DNA of 64,000 nucleotides from Candidatus Dechloromonas phosphorivorans (lineage in GTDB: Bacteria; Pseudomonadota; Gammaproteobacteria; Burkholderiales; Rhodocyclaceae): positions 1-64,000 of the forward strand of contig JADKIP010000015.1 in assembly GCA_016721185.1 (NCBI GenBank), written 5' to 3'. The position numbers were made by a program, and so were the translations under genes. Positions 44,171 to 54,774 of the stretch are shown in pieces (position 1 is the first letter of the stretch; each line of letters begins with the position of its first letter). The notes under the pieces are model-generated. The model saw only the letters and a list, made by a program, of their open reading frames with translations. It was not told the DNA's origin and did no database searches.

Positions 44171-47100
44171 TCAATCTGTCTGTTCCGGCGTGATCACCGG
44201 TCGGCGCCCTCGGTCACGTTGGGCGCCGAAGGTGATGGTGTAGAAAATATCCAGCGCATTGTCGCTGCCGGCTCGGCCGATCACCGAGACTTGGCGCGTC
44301 AGGCTGACTGTCAGTTTGACGATGCTTTCCGCCTTGCCCAGTGACTGTTCGTAGGAAAGCACGGCGTTTGAAGAAAGCCGTTTGCCGACGCTGAGAATCT
44401 GGTTGCCGGTACTGCCCGTGGTGTCGACGCTGCTGCCGGCCACCCGGCTGCTGGGCTGGCGGCTGCCGGTGCCGCCGATGTCACCCTGGCGAACACCGAA
44501 TTCGTCGAAGCCAAAGGTGCTCTTCAGTTTTTGCACCAGATTGCCCGAGTCGTTGCCGAGCAGGCCGCCGGCGGCCGAAAGCAGCACGGTTGCGTCGCCG
44601 GCACTCATCTGGTCGGGGCCGTGGCCGAGGACGAGCCAGGTCAGTTTTTCAGGGTCCGGCAGATCCGGGTCGGAAACCAGGCGAACAATCGGCCGCTGCG
44701 CCGTGCCGCTGATCTGGACACCGGCTTCGACCGCGAGCCCCTTGCGGACGGCGCGGACGTCAAGCGCCGGATTGTCGAGCAGCCCCTGGAAGGTCAGGAC
44801 GCCGCGCTCGATACTCAGTTGTTGGCCATAAGCATCAAAACGCCCGTCACGGGCGCGGATGCTGCCTGTCGCCCGGGGCAAATCGCGGCCGCTGGCGCGC
44901 AGCCGGATATCGCCGGCCAGCCGGCTTGAAAGCCCGGCGCCCTTGAACAGGAAATTGCGCCCGAGGTCGGTGCTGATGTCGAGATCAAGCTTTGGCCGCA
45001 AGCTGCTGACGCCCGGCTCGCTACCCGGACGCTTGATCGTCACGTCATCGGACAAACGGGGGCGGTGTTCGGTGCCAGTTGCCAATAACCGGCATCAACC
45101 GTCAGCTTGCCTTTGGCCCCCAGCGTGTCGCCTTGCAGGCTCAGGCGGCCATCGCCGGAGAGCACGACCCACTGATCGGCCAGCTGGAGAACACCGAGCC
45201 GGTCGAGGCGAACGTCGAGAAAGGCGTTATCGCCCCGTTCGCCCCGGTCGACCCGCATTTCGCCCGAAATTTCGAGTCGACCGGGCTTTTTGGTCAGTGC
45301 GGCCATCGCCTCCGGGTCACGCAGACGTAATGTGCGCGGGGCGGCCTGGAGCAGGCTGTCAAAACTCAGTTGCTGAATGCGCAGCAAATTGTTGTCGAGA
45401 TTGACCGAGAGTTCGCCATTGGCCAGATTGAGGCCGCTATCCGGGATGCGCAGGGCCAGTTTTTCGCCCCGGAAGCGACCGCTGGAAACCGGCTGCGCTG
45501 GCGTGCCGCTCAGTTTCAGTTCGCCATTGAAGCTGCCGGCGCTTTTCCATTGCTCATTGATCAACTCGGCCAGCCAGCCGAGGTCGGCAATCTCGGTTTT
45601 CAGACTGCCCTGCCACGGCGCCAAGGTGTCGAGCGACCACGCGCCCTGCATCCCGGCTTTCAGTTGGCCGTCGATCAGGCCAACGCGCGTCCCCTTGGCG
45701 CGCAGACGGGCATTCAAATGTTGGCTATCGGCATCGGCCTGGAGGGTGGCCACCCAGTCCAGCGGGTCACCAGTCAATTCGGCCGGGCCGAACGACCAGC
45801 CTTGCGCCGCAAGCTTGAGCGGCGCGGCGGCATTGAGCTTGAGATTGCGCGTCTTGTCATTGCCTTTCAGCTGGGCTTCGAGCAGGCGCCCCTGCCAAGC
45901 CAGCGGGCTATCGCCCTGGCTCAGTCCGCCTTCAAGCGCCAGGCTTAGCTGGGTTTTGCCCGCCAGTTCGACGTTGCCGCGCAGCCGGTGCGCCTGGTTG
46001 CTCCCTTCGCCAACCACGTGCAAGGCCTTGAGCAGGTCCGGTTGGGCCGGCGTGCCGAGCTGGGCGATGTTGAGGTCGAGATGGAGCGGCGAGTTGGGCA
46101 GGCCGGCAATGTCGGCCTTCAGCATCAACCCGCTCAACCGCCCAACGCCGGGCAGGCCGAGTTTTGCCGCCTGCACCTGGCCGGCGAATTGCAGTTGTTC
46201 GAGGCTGCCAGCCAGATTCAGGTGCCCGGTGATACCGCCTTCCAGGCCATACGGTGCAAGCTGCGGCGCTTCGATGTCGATCCGCAGTTTGTCGCCGGGA
46301 CGGCCGAAGGCACCTTTGGTATTCAGTTTGTTCGGGCCGGCAGTCAGTTGAATGTCGGCCTGCGGAATACGCGGCCAGTCGATGCTCAATTGACCGCGCC
46401 CGGCGAGCGGTTCGCCGGCCATTTTGCTGTCGAGCAGTTCAAAACGTCCGTCGATGATCGGGCGCGGTGAGAGTTTGCCTTGCGTGTTGAAGCGGGCGTT
46501 GATCAGGGCGGCCGGCGCCTTGGCGAATTGGCTGGGGTCAAAGCGACTGAGTTCGCCTTCGGCCGAAAAGGCCATCGCTTTATCGAGGCTGAGTTCGCCC
46601 TTGGCAGAGAGGCGCGCCTGGCCGGCGCCGACTTCCAGCCGGGGCAGGCTGATGCGCTGGCCGCTCAGGCTGGCTTCGGCCAGCACGGTGAAGCGGCTGT
46701 CTTTCAAATCGAGTTTGATCGCCTGTTGCTGCGTGCTCAGCGTCGCGGAAATTGGCCCATTCAGGCGGGTTGACCGCAGCGTTGAGTGGATTTTGCTGAC
46801 ATCGAGGTTGCGAGCGCTTAGATCAAGCTCAAGCCCGTCGTTTTGCCACTGGCCACTGCCTGCCAGTTCGCTACCGCCTGGCAGCGCGGCTTTGAGGTCT
46901 TCAAGGCGGGTGGTTGAGTCTTGCCAGGCCAGCCGGCCGGTCAGGCTGTTGAGCGGCAGGCGCTGGCGGTCGATCAGGCCGGGCAGGGCATTGCTGACGG
47001 TAAAATTGCCGGCCACGCCCTTGCCCGCGGGGCCGAGATCGGCGCGCAGACTGAGGCGGGCGCTGGGCGCACCGTCTTGCCAGGCGGCCGGGTCGATATT

Positions 47101-47853
47101 GTCGAGAGCAATCTTGGCGCTGGCGAATGTGGTTGGGGCAAAAGGCGTCAGTTCGACCTGCGCCTGTCCTTCAATACCCTGGTGCGCGACGGCGGCGAGG
47201 GCGATGCGCTCAAGTGGGCCGGTTGCTTTGAGGCTCAATGCCAGCGGATGCTGTTCGAGCAAGCCGGTGATTTCAGCGCTGGCGTTGAGCGGCAGCGGTG
47301 CGGCGCCATCCAGCGTGGCTTCGCCGTGCAGGCTGGCGCCACTGGTTTCGATCTGGAAATCGCTCAGGTGGTGCTGGCGGCCATCGCTGCTCAGTTGGCC
47401 TGAGATGCGATCAGCCACAAAGGTATTGCCGTATTCCAGCCGGGAAATCGTCAGTTTTTTGACGTTGACCGCAACTGGCAGTAAAAGGCTGGTCGGCGGC
47501 GGTGTCGGCTCAGTACTCGGGGCGCTGGTGATGTGCAGCTTGCCCAGGCTCAGTTCGGCAATCTGCAAGCCGCTCTGCAGCAGGGCGGTTGGCGACCAGT
47601 CAAGGTGGACTTGCTCGGCGCGCAGCTGTAAATCGGCTGTTTCCCAGCTCAGCGTCGCGATGTCGAGCGGGCCGAGCAGGCGGCCGCTGGCTTGTTCAAT
47701 GTGCAGGCGCCCGGCGCTGGCTTTGCTGATGAATTGAACGACAGTTTGCAGACCGTTTTCGCTGCTGCTCAGCCAGGCAGCGCCGCCAATCAGGCTACCA
47801 ACCAGGCCGCCAAGCAGGAAGATCGTGCTGAAAAAGAGGGCGCGGCGTTGCAT
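44171..47853 (-). pseudogene. tamB: Translocation and assembly module protein TamB, one frameshift
   Basis: About 1227 residues. The N-terminus has a signal anchor (RRALFFSTIFLLGGLVGSLIGGAAWL) and the protein is otherwise a long series of beta strands (AsmA/TamB type), ending in the DUF490 domain: DLDISTDLGRNFLFKGAGLSSRLAGDIRLRASGRDLPRATGSIRARDGRFDAYGQQLSIERGVLTFQG, PDLPDPEKLTWLVLGHGP and a final LDIFYTITFG. It spans the periplasm and, with TamA, serves envelope assembly or lipid transfer. The ATG at 47853 is 1 bp after the tamA stop. The break near 45060 is one missing C in a C-run (expected NTAPRLSDD), so probably an error. Confidence 0.88.
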
Positions 47854-47854
47854 A

Positions 47855-49549
47855 TTAGAAGGGAATAGCCAGTGAAAAGTGCAGTTGCAACTCGCTGGTG
47901 CGCTGGCCGTAGGCGAGATCGACGCCGATCGGGCCAGCCGGGCTGCGCCAGCGCGCGCCAAGGCCGTAGCCCACCGCCAGCCGTACATCTTCCAGTTGGT
48001 CCACCGCGTCGCCGGCATCGACAAAGGCGGCGATGCCCCAGCTTTCGTTCAGCCAATGAGTCGCCTCGGCGCTCACCACACCCAGAAAACGGCCGCCAAC
48101 CGTCGCGTCGCCTTCTTTAATGCCGAGACTTTGATAGGCATAGCCGCGTACCGAGCCGGTGCCGCCGGTACGGAAGAGGTAATCCTGCGGCACGCGATCG
48201 CGGGAATCCGCCAGGGTGTAGCCGATTTCGCCGCGCAGGCTCAGCGTGTCGAGCCGGCCGAGCGGGATGTACTGCTGCCAGCGCGAGTGCAGGCGAATAA
48301 AGTTCTGATCGGAAAATGCAGCTTTGGCACCACCACCGACCTGCGCCTGGAGGACGATGCCTCGACGCGGGTCGAGCAGGTTATCGACCTTTCGCCATGT
48401 CCAGGAAACGTTTGGCACCAGCGCCCGGCTGATCGTTTCCGTGGCGCCCTCGGGGGTGCGGGTTTCTTCCTGCCAGTTGAGCGACAAGCGTTGTTCGATA
48501 CTGCCGCGCTGCTGCACGCTCTGGGCGCCCACGGCATAGCGTTCGGTTTTCAGGCCCTGAATGTCGGTTGCTTCAAGCATCATGCCGACGCTGTGGCGAC
48601 GATTTTTATCGTCCGGCGGCAGGAAAACATCGCTGTAAATGGTTTGTTTTTTCTGCTCCAGCCGCAAGCCGCTATCCAGCACCCATGCCTGATTGAACAG
48701 GTCGGGCGTGTGGTAGTTGAATTCAACGCGGGCGCCGGTGTTGGAGCTGACGCCGGCGCCGAACGAAACGCGATGGGCCGCCCGTTCGCGCACCGTTAGC
48801 TTGAGCGGGGCCGAGATCGTCCCGTCGGCATGGGTGACAGTTTCACCCTCCAGATCAATCGCCGCCTGCACCGAGGCAAAATAGGGCGTGGCCTGCAGGT
48901 TGGCCAATAACTTGTTCAGCTTCTCGTCAGCGTAGAGGTCGCCTGGGTGCAGTTCGCGGTTGTAGCGCTCGATCAGCGCGGGCGAGTAGCGCTTCAAGCC
49001 TTCAATCTGCATTTCGCCAAAACGGTAGCGCGGGCCGGTGTCGTAATGGGCGCTGAGCCTGGCTTGCTGTGTTTCGGGGTCGATTTCGGCGGCGCTATCG
49101 AGCAGTTTGGCGGCGGCGTGCTCGCTACTGAGCAACTGCGCCAGGACATGCTGCTTGGCCTCGTTCCAATCCTCCTGACGGAAGGGCTGGCCGACCGGCA
49201 GGCGCCAGTCGGCGATCAGATTGGCCTTGGTTTTTGCCTCGATTTGCCCGTCGACCGCAACATCAACGCTGGCAATCCGGGTGCGTGGGCCCGCACTGAT
49301 TTTGACCCGGACCTCGCCTTTGTTCTCGGAAAACTCGAACTGAGGCGAAAAGTAGCCCTCGGTGGCCAGAATCTGGCTGAGTAAAAGCTCCAGTTTGTGC
49401 GGGCTGCCCGCTTCCTCCGGCAGGTATTCTTGCAGCATGGCGATAATTTCGTCTGGCGCCTCCAGTACGGGTTCGCCAGCCTGGAGTGGGCTGGCGAATA
49501 ACCATAAAAGCAGAGGCAGACGCCGCAGCGCCGGGGGCAGGAGTGACAC
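47855..49549 (-). CDS. tamA: Outer-membrane translocation assembly protein TamA
   Basis: A 564-residue Omp85 protein. Signal peptide LRRLPLLLWLFASPLQAG; three POTRA-like units over residues ~30-245 (VLEAPDEIIAMLQEYLPEE.., RTRIASVDVAVDGQIEAKT, RYRFGEMQIEGLKRYSPALIERYN); a 16-strand barrel from ~255 with the lid-lock loop TGSVRGYAYQSLG and C-terminal HFSLAIPF ending in Phe. It starts GTG at 49547-49549 with GGAG further upstream; no in-frame ATG suits. It lies between the Gcr-like gene (9 bp gap) and tamB, giving an operon. Confidence 0.9.
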   Translation of the reverse strand: MSLLPPALRRLPLLLWLFASPLQAGEPVLEAPDEIIAMLQEYLPEEAGSPHKLELLLSQILATEGYFSPQFEFSENKGEVRVKISAGPRTRIASVDVAVDGQIEAKTKANLIADWRLPVGQPFRQEDWNEAKQHVLAQLLSSEHAAAKLLDSAAEIDPETQQARLSAHYDTGPRYRFGEMQIEGLKRYSPALIERYNRELHPGDLYADEKLNKLLANLQATPYFASVQAAIDLEGETVTHADGTISAPLKLTVRERAAHRVSFGAGVSSNTGARVEFNYHTPDLFNQAWVLDSGLRLEQKKQTIYSDVFLPPDDKNRRHSVGMMLEATDIQGLKTERYAVGAQSVQQRGSIEQRLSLNWQEETRTPEGATETISRALVPNVSWTWRKVDNLLDPRRGIVLQAQVGGGAKAAFSDQNFIRLHSRWQQYIPLGRLDTLSLRGEIGYTLADSRDRVPQDYLFRTGGTGSVRGYAYQSLGIKEGDATVGGRFLGVVSAEATHWLNESWGIAAFVDAGDAVDQLEDVRLAVGYGLGARWRSPAGPIGVDLAYGQRTSELQLHFSLAIPF

Positions 49550-49558
49550 GGTGCGGCT

Positions 49559-51628
49559 TTACCCGGCGCTATCGACACTCGCCGGCTGGCGCGGGGGCAG
49601 CAGGAAACTGCGCGGTTGCTGGCGGAAGCGGCGCCCGATCGCCTTGAGTAGCGGGCTCCAGTGGTCCAGCTGAATACGGCGAGCGCCGAGGGCGGTCCGC
49701 AGCGCCAAGGCAAAACTGACGGTCAGGTTGGTAAAACCGATCAGGGCAATGCCCAGCACGCCCCACAACACCGCTTTGATCGGCAGGGCAAACTGGAACC
49801 CGATCATGGCGTAGCCGATATTGGCGGAAGAGAAAGCGATATGCCGAATATCCAGCGGCAGGCCGAGAATGGTGCCGATAACGCCGGTTGAACCCAACAT
49901 GCAGCCGAAGAGAAAATTACCCATGATGCCGCCCAGGCGGTCTTGAATATAGTTCCCGAAGCGCCCGGCCCGCTCGTTACCGAGCAATTTGCGCAGCCAG
50001 CGCAGCCGAGCGATGCGCGGCCCGATATTCGAGTAGGCGGCCTGATTGTCGAAATAGCCGGTAATCAGGCCGGAAAGAAATAAATAGAAACCGGCCACCG
50101 CGGCGTGGGGAATGGCCCAGCTCAGTGGGTCGAGATCGGCCATCAAATGCGCGCCTTTTTCGAGCGGGATGACCGGGGCGCCGAGCAAGTAACTCAGGCC
50201 TAGTCCCAGCGCAAGGGCGACTGGCAGGGCCACCATTACGTTGCCGGTGATGGCGGCAAGCTGGCTGCGCGAGACGGCAGCGACGACATCCACCATGCGT
50301 TCAAGATCAGCGCTACGGGTTGGCTTGAGATCACCGAGCAGGCCGGCCAGCGTCTGCGCTGTCATCGCCGGCTGTTTCGTGGCGACGGTCATGCCCAGCA
50401 AATAAATGAGCACGAAACCGAGGCCGTAAATCATGCTGAACAGGAAGGCCTCGACAAACAGCGGGGCATGCAGGCCGCCAGCAAAAATCTTGAGGAGCGC
50501 CATGAAACCGATCAGGACGCCGGCGCCGGCGGCGGAGCGCCACAGATGATGGTAGTCCGCGTTGGTTTCGCAAATGTAGTGCTCGCCGGAACGCGCCGCG
50601 TTTTCGGTCACCCGCACGGCCATCAGGCGGGAGAGTTGCGAAATGTAGAAGCGCAGGCTGTTGCGCCGGTTCTCTGCGACAAAGGCGGCACGGGCGAACT
50701 CGGCCCAGGCGTCAATCGCCTCTTTTCGCGCGGCTGGCTGCAATCCGGCATCCAGAATGCACACCAGCTCATGCAGGCGTTCAACACTTTGCTCGCTGCG
50801 CGTCAGAATGTAGGAAAGATGCAGGCTGGTGCCGACCGTCATGGCTCGTTTGCGGATGCGTTGCAGGGTTTCCCTGCACTGGTCGGCAATCACCAGCAAC
50901 TGACGACCGTCATCGGCGGCGCTGACTTCCGGATCATTCAAGGCCAGGCGGAAGGCATTGACGAAATCCATCGCCTCGGTCGAAAGCGCAATAAAGCGCG
51001 GTGTGTGGTCGTCAAAGTCGGGCGAAGTTCGCATCAACTCGTTATCAACCCCGAGACCGCTGACCCGGTGGGCGAGCAGCAGCACGGAATCGAGCATCTG
51101 TTCCAGGATGGCGCGCCAGTCGATGTTGTGGAGTTCTTCTGCTGGCGCCACCACGGCCCAAAAACGTTGGGTAAGTTCCGGCGGAATCTGATCCAGCCAG
51201 CGCCAGTCGTCACTGCGGTCATAAATGACGTGCAGGCAATCTTTCAGGCGCCGCTCGTCGGGGACTTCCGGGAGCAGTCGATTGCCGAGAATGCGCCACC
51301 ATTCCGAGAAAAAACCGGTACCGGGCAGGATGCCGCTGTCGGTAAAAAAAGTCACCATGCGCCGGCTGGCGGTGAAATGAATAATGTGGGTGCGAAAAGC
51401 GGCGGCCAGTTCGGCGTCGTTTTCCAGAAGGTGAAGCATGGTCTCATAGCGCTCACTCAGGCTGGTGTCGCTGCTGCCATTGGGGCGTAACCGGGCAACC
51501 AGTCGGCGGGTCAGGTCGAGCGAATTAGCCGTTGGGTCGCGATAAGCGGCGAGTGCCGCGGCGACTGGGTCACCGCTGGGTGCCGGTTTGCCAAGAAGCC
51601 ACTGGAAAAGATTGCCGATTTTTTTCAT
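49559..51628 (-). CDS. Gcr-type site-specific recombinase family membrane protein
   Basis: A 689-residue protein of the family named after gonococcal Gcr. The N-terminal half is soluble and helical (DLTRRLVARLRPNGSSDTSLSERYETMLHLLENDAELAAAFRTHI, FTASRRMVTFFTDSGILPGTGFFSEWWRILGNRLLP). The C-terminal half has at least seven hydrophobic segments (AGAGVLIGFMALLKIFAGGL, FLFSMIYGLGFVLIYLLG, MVALPVALALGLGLSYLLGA, FGCMLGSTGVIGTILGLPLDIRHIAFSSANIGYAMIGF). No recognised recombinase catalytic site is visible and the membrane content argues against a DNA enzyme. First gene of the operon with tamA and tamB, so an envelope function is more likely than recombination. Confidence 0.8.
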   Translation of the reverse strand: MKKIGNLFQWLLGKPAPSGDPVAAALAAYRDPTANSLDLTRRLVARLRPNGSSDTSLSERYETMLHLLENDAELAAAFRTHIIHFTASRRMVTFFTDSGILPGTGFFSEWWRILGNRLLPEVPDERRLKDCLHVIYDRSDDWRWLDQIPPELTQRFWAVVAPAEELHNIDWRAILEQMLDSVLLLAHRVSGLGVDNELMRTSPDFDDHTPRFIALSTEAMDFVNAFRLALNDPEVSAADDGRQLLVIADQCRETLQRIRKRAMTVGTSLHLSYILTRSEQSVERLHELVCILDAGLQPAARKEAIDAWAEFARAAFVAENRRNSLRFYISQLSRLMAVRVTENAARSGEHYICETNADYHHLWRSAAGAGVLIGFMALLKIFAGGLHAPLFVEAFLFSMIYGLGFVLIYLLGMTVATKQPAMTAQTLAGLLGDLKPTRSADLERMVDVVAAVSRSQLAAITGNVMVALPVALALGLGLSYLLGAPVIPLEKGAHLMADLDPLSWAIPHAAVAGFYLFLSGLITGYFDNQAAYSNIGPRIARLRWLRKLLGNERAGRFGNYIQDRLGGIMGNFLFGCMLGSTGVIGTILGLPLDIRHIAFSSANIGYAMIGFQFALPIKAVLWGVLGIALIGFTNLTVSFALALRTALGARRIQLDHWSPLLKAIGRRFRQQPRSFLLPPRQPASVDSAG

Positions 51629-51678
51629 TGTATTTTGTGATTTGAAGCGTCGCTGTTCGCGCTATGTTAACTGAGGGG

Positions 51679-51785
51679 GTGTCTAAAAGCCGACACAGAA
51701 TGACAATTGCTCATGCGCAAAATACATAATCGATAATAAAATCCGTGTGATTCGACTTACAATGTCGTGTCTAAAATTTTCGACA
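51679..51785. promoter_or_regulatory. Repeated motif in the ompA-like gene leader
   Basis: GTGTCTAAAA occurs twice in direct orientation (51679-51688, 51767-51776), 88 bp apart. The first is part of a dyad GTGTC-N8-GACAC (51679-51696); the second lies within TGTCG-N13-CGACA (51763-51785), just before the ribosome site of the OmpA-family gene. A strongly expressed porin-type gene would be expected to have regulation here; the binding factor is unknown. Confidence 0.4.
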
Positions 51786-51799
51786 GGAATTCATAAATC

Positions 51800-52460
51800 A
51801 TGAACATCATCAAGTCTTCACTGGTTCTGGCACTTGTTGCCGGTATCGGCTTCGGTGCTACCGTTGCCCAGGCGCAAGAGCGCGTTTACGTTATCGACCA
51901 GCGCGACGTCGTCGTCAAGAGCGCCAACGGCCTGTGCTGGCGTACCGGCTACTGGACCCCGGCCGCTGCTGCCAAGGATCCGGCTGGTTGCGAATGCGAC
52001 AAGGACCTCCTGCCGAAGGAAGTCTGCGAGCCGAAGATGGGCTGCTGTAGCTGGCGCCGCTGCCGCCGGTCCGAAGCCGTCTGGCGAGAAGATCACCGTC
52101 GCTGCTGACGCACTGTTCGACTTCAACAAGGCTGTCCTCCGTCCGGCTGGCAAAGCCAAGCTCGACGAGCTGGTCTCCAAGGCGCAAGCCATCAAGCTTG
52201 AAGTCATCCTGGCCGTTGGTCACACCGACCGTATCGGTGGCGATGCTTACAACCAGAAGCTGTCGGAAAAGCGCGCTGCTGCTGTGAAAGAATACCTGGT
52301 CTCCAAGGGTATCGAAGCCAACCGTGTTTACACCGAAGGCAAGGGCGAGAAGCAGCCGGTCACCGGCGACAAGTGCAAGGGCAACACCAAGTCCAAGGCA
52401 CTGATCGACTGCCTGCAGCCGGATCGTCGTGTTGATATCGAAGTCATCGGCACCAAGTAA
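51800..52460 (+). pseudogene. OmpA-family outer-membrane protein, one frameshift
   Basis: About 219 residues. Signal peptide SSLVLALVAGIGFGATVAQAQ; a short Cys-containing linker (NGLCWRTGYWTPAAAAKDPAGCECDKDLLPKEVC); after the break the OmpA/MotB peptidoglycan-binding domain (LFDFNKAVLRPAGKAKLDELV, VGHTDRIGGDAYNQKLSEKRAAAVKEYLVSKGIEANRVYTEGKGEKQPV, RRVDIEVIG). There is no room for the eight-strand barrel, so this is the short beta-type OmpA in which a Trp/Cys-rich region replaces it. One extra G near 52040 (GATGGGCTGC) breaks the frame. The ATG has AGGA 8 bp upstream; an intrinsic terminator follows. Confidence 0.88.
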
Positions 52461-52481
52461 TCTGCTGATGCTTCACGAAAA

Positions 52482-52506
52482 GCCCCGCTGAGCGGGGCTT
52501 TTTTAT
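52482..52506 (+). terminator. Intrinsic terminator of the OmpA-family gene
   Basis: AGCCCCGCT-GA-GCGGGGCT stem-loop followed by six T, 21 bp after the stop codon. Confidence 0.92.
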
Positions 52507-52524
52507 GCCTGAGAGTTTGAAGAG

Positions 52525-54717
52525 ATGCTGAAATTTCCTCCATTACTGATTAGCTTGGTCGCCCTTGGTTTGTGGGGTGCCAGCGTAGCGCAGGCGGCGG
52601 AGCCGATTGCCCGGCCGCGCATCGGTCTTGTCCTCGGTGGTGGTGGCGCCCGTGGTGCGGCGCACATCGGGGTGCTTGAGGTGCTGGAAAAAATGCGTAT
52701 TCCGGTCGATTGCGTGGCGGGCACCAGTATGGGGGCGCTGGTGGCAGGTGCTTATGCGGCAGGTATGTCGCCAGCCGTGATGCGGCGTGAACTGGCGCGT
52801 GCCGACTGGAATGACATGTTCATCGATAATCCGGATTTTTCCGAGATGAGCTATCGCAACAAGGCAAATTTGCGTAATTATTTGCCGGGTTCCGAAACGG
52901 GCATCACGCCGGATGGCGCCAAATATCAGTCGGGTGTTGTTGCCGGCCAGAAGATCAAACTGTTTTTTAATCAGTTAGTACGGGCAAATCAGGGTGAAAT
53001 CAATATTGGAGACTTGCCTTTGCCCCTATCAATTATTGCGACCGATATTGGTAACGGTGACCGGGTAGTTTTTCGCGAAGGCAGCCTGACCAAGGCGATG
53101 CGCGCCAGCATGTCGGTGCCCGGTTTGCTGGCCCCGGTCGAGCATCAGGGGCGCAAGCTGGTTGATGGCGGTCTGGTCGATAACGTGCCGATTGGCGAGG
53201 TTCGGGAGCGCTGCAAGGCGGATGTCGTCATCGCCGTCAACGTCGGTTCGCCGCTGATGAAGCCGGAGGAAATCGGTTCGCTGCTGACGGTTTCGGGGCA
53301 GATGGTGAATATCCTGACCGAGCAGAATGTGACGCGTTCGCTGGCCTTGTTGACCGTTGATGACATCTATATCAAGCCTGATCTTGAAGGAATTACCGCC
53401 GGTGATTTCCCGCGTCATGCTGAAACGGCAGATCGGGGGCGCGCTGCGGCGGAGGCGTTGATGCCCAGCCTGCAACACTTGTCTCAGCCGGAACCGGTTT
53501 ATCTGGCCTGGTGGAAGGGTATCGAGGTGACGTCGCGTGTTTCGCCGCGCATCGACGAGGTCGAGATTATTGGCCTGAAGCGGGTCAGTCCTGAGCTTGT
53601 GCAGCGCTATCTGCATGCCACCAATGGTTCAACGATCCGGCCTACCGAAATCAATCGTGACCTGCTGCGCATGTATGGTGATGGCTACTACGAGAGTGTT
53701 GATTACACCGTGCTAACTCAGCGCGAGCGCAACATCCTGCGGGTGACCCCAATCGAGAAAAGTTGGGGGCCGGATTACCTGCGTCTGGCGCTTAATCTGG
53801 AAACGTCGACCAATAGCCCGGCGACCTTCGGCTTGCGGGCCGCCTATCACAAGACGTTATTGAATTCTTTGGGCGCTGAGTTCATTACCAGCGTTGATGT
53901 GGGCTTTACCAACCGTCTTCTATTTGATTTCTATCAGCCACTGGATCGCGCCCAGCGTTTCTTTGTGAGTACTGCTGCCGGCGTCCAGCAGTCGCACATG
54001 GATATTTATCTGGATGACCAGCGGGTTGCAAATTACGCGACGAAGGAAGCGGCGGTGAGTGTTTATGCCGGTATGAATATCGGCCTGCTCGGTCAGGTTC
54101 GGCTGGGTTGGCTTGAGCGTGATCGAAGGTTTGAGCTGGATACGGGCATTCGTTCTTTGCCAAATTTCTCGACGCGTTTCGGTGGCGTGCGGGCGACGCT
54201 GGATTTCGACCAGTTTGATCGCATGTATTTCCCGACCCGAGGCTGGTCTTCCCGTATCCAGTATTTTGACTCACGGGAAGCGGGTTATTCGCGTCTCGAT
54301 GCCGAGGCGATGGCGGCAGTCTCGTTTGGTGATACGGTATTCAATGGCAGGCTTGCCTATACCGGTTCGCCGAATGGCCGGCTACCGGGCTACGATGCGG
54401 GCTCACTGGGTGGCTTCCGCAACATGTCGGCCTATGCCAAAGGCCAGATCATCGGTGATGACATCAGTTATGTTTCTCTCGGCGCGGAGCAAATTATCGG
54501 TCGGCTGCCGCTCGGACTGCGTGGCGACATGCGCCTGGGTATAGCGCTGGAAGCGGCAAAGGCGGGGTTTCGTTACACGGAACAAGGAAGTTCCGGGGTT
54601 CTCAACTCACTGGCTGTCTACCTCGGTGGCGAAACGCCGTTTGGGCCGTCCTATCTTGGTTTTGGCTACTCAACCAGCGGTGTTTACAACTTTTTCCTCT
54701 CGGTCGGCGTGAAATGA
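52525..54717 (+). CDS. plpD: Patatin-like type Vd autotransporter (PlpD type)
   Basis: A 730-residue protein with signal peptide LLISLVALGLWGASVAQAA, a patatin phospholipase domain at residues ~30-290, one POTRA-like unit (~335-395: RIDEVEIIGLKRVSPELVQRYLHATNGSTIRP) and a C-terminal Omp85-type barrel ending FFLSVGVK. Catalytic parts are complete: oxyanion loop GGGGARGAAHIG, nucleophile Ser68 in GTSMG, and Asp214 in DGGLVDN. This order (patatin, POTRA, 16-strand barrel) is that of type Vd secretion, where the lipase is carried to the cell surface by its own barrel. Start ATG with GAAGAG upstream. The neighbours (OmpA-type, ComEA-type) do not define a pathway. Confidence 0.9.
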   Translation: MLKFPPLLISLVALGLWGASVAQAAEPIARPRIGLVLGGGGARGAAHIGVLEVLEKMRIPVDCVAGTSMGALVAGAYAAGMSPAVMRRELARADWNDMFIDNPDFSEMSYRNKANLRNYLPGSETGITPDGAKYQSGVVAGQKIKLFFNQLVRANQGEINIGDLPLPLSIIATDIGNGDRVVFREGSLTKAMRASMSVPGLLAPVEHQGRKLVDGGLVDNVPIGEVRERCKADVVIAVNVGSPLMKPEEIGSLLTVSGQMVNILTEQNVTRSLALLTVDDIYIKPDLEGITAGDFPRHAETADRGRAAAEALMPSLQHLSQPEPVYLAWWKGIEVTSRVSPRIDEVEIIGLKRVSPELVQRYLHATNGSTIRPTEINRDLLRMYGDGYYESVDYTVLTQRERNILRVTPIEKSWGPDYLRLALNLETSTNSPATFGLRAAYHKTLLNSLGAEFITSVDVGFTNRLLFDFYQPLDRAQRFFVSTAAGVQQSHMDIYLDDQRVANYATKEAAVSVYAGMNIGLLGQVRLGWLERDRRFELDTGIRSLPNFSTRFGGVRATLDFDQFDRMYFPTRGWSSRIQYFDSREAGYSRLDAEAMAAVSFGDTVFNGRLAYTGSPNGRLPGYDAGSLGGFRNMSAYAKGQIIGDDISYVSLGAEQIIGRLPLGLRGDMRLGIALEAAKAGFRYTEQGSSGVLNSLAVYLGGETPFGPSYLGFGYSTSGVYNFFLSVGVK

Positions 54718-54774
54718 TTTTTGGCGCCGTCTTTTGCCAGCCAAGCCTGGCTTTGTCATAGAAACGAGGTCGTC

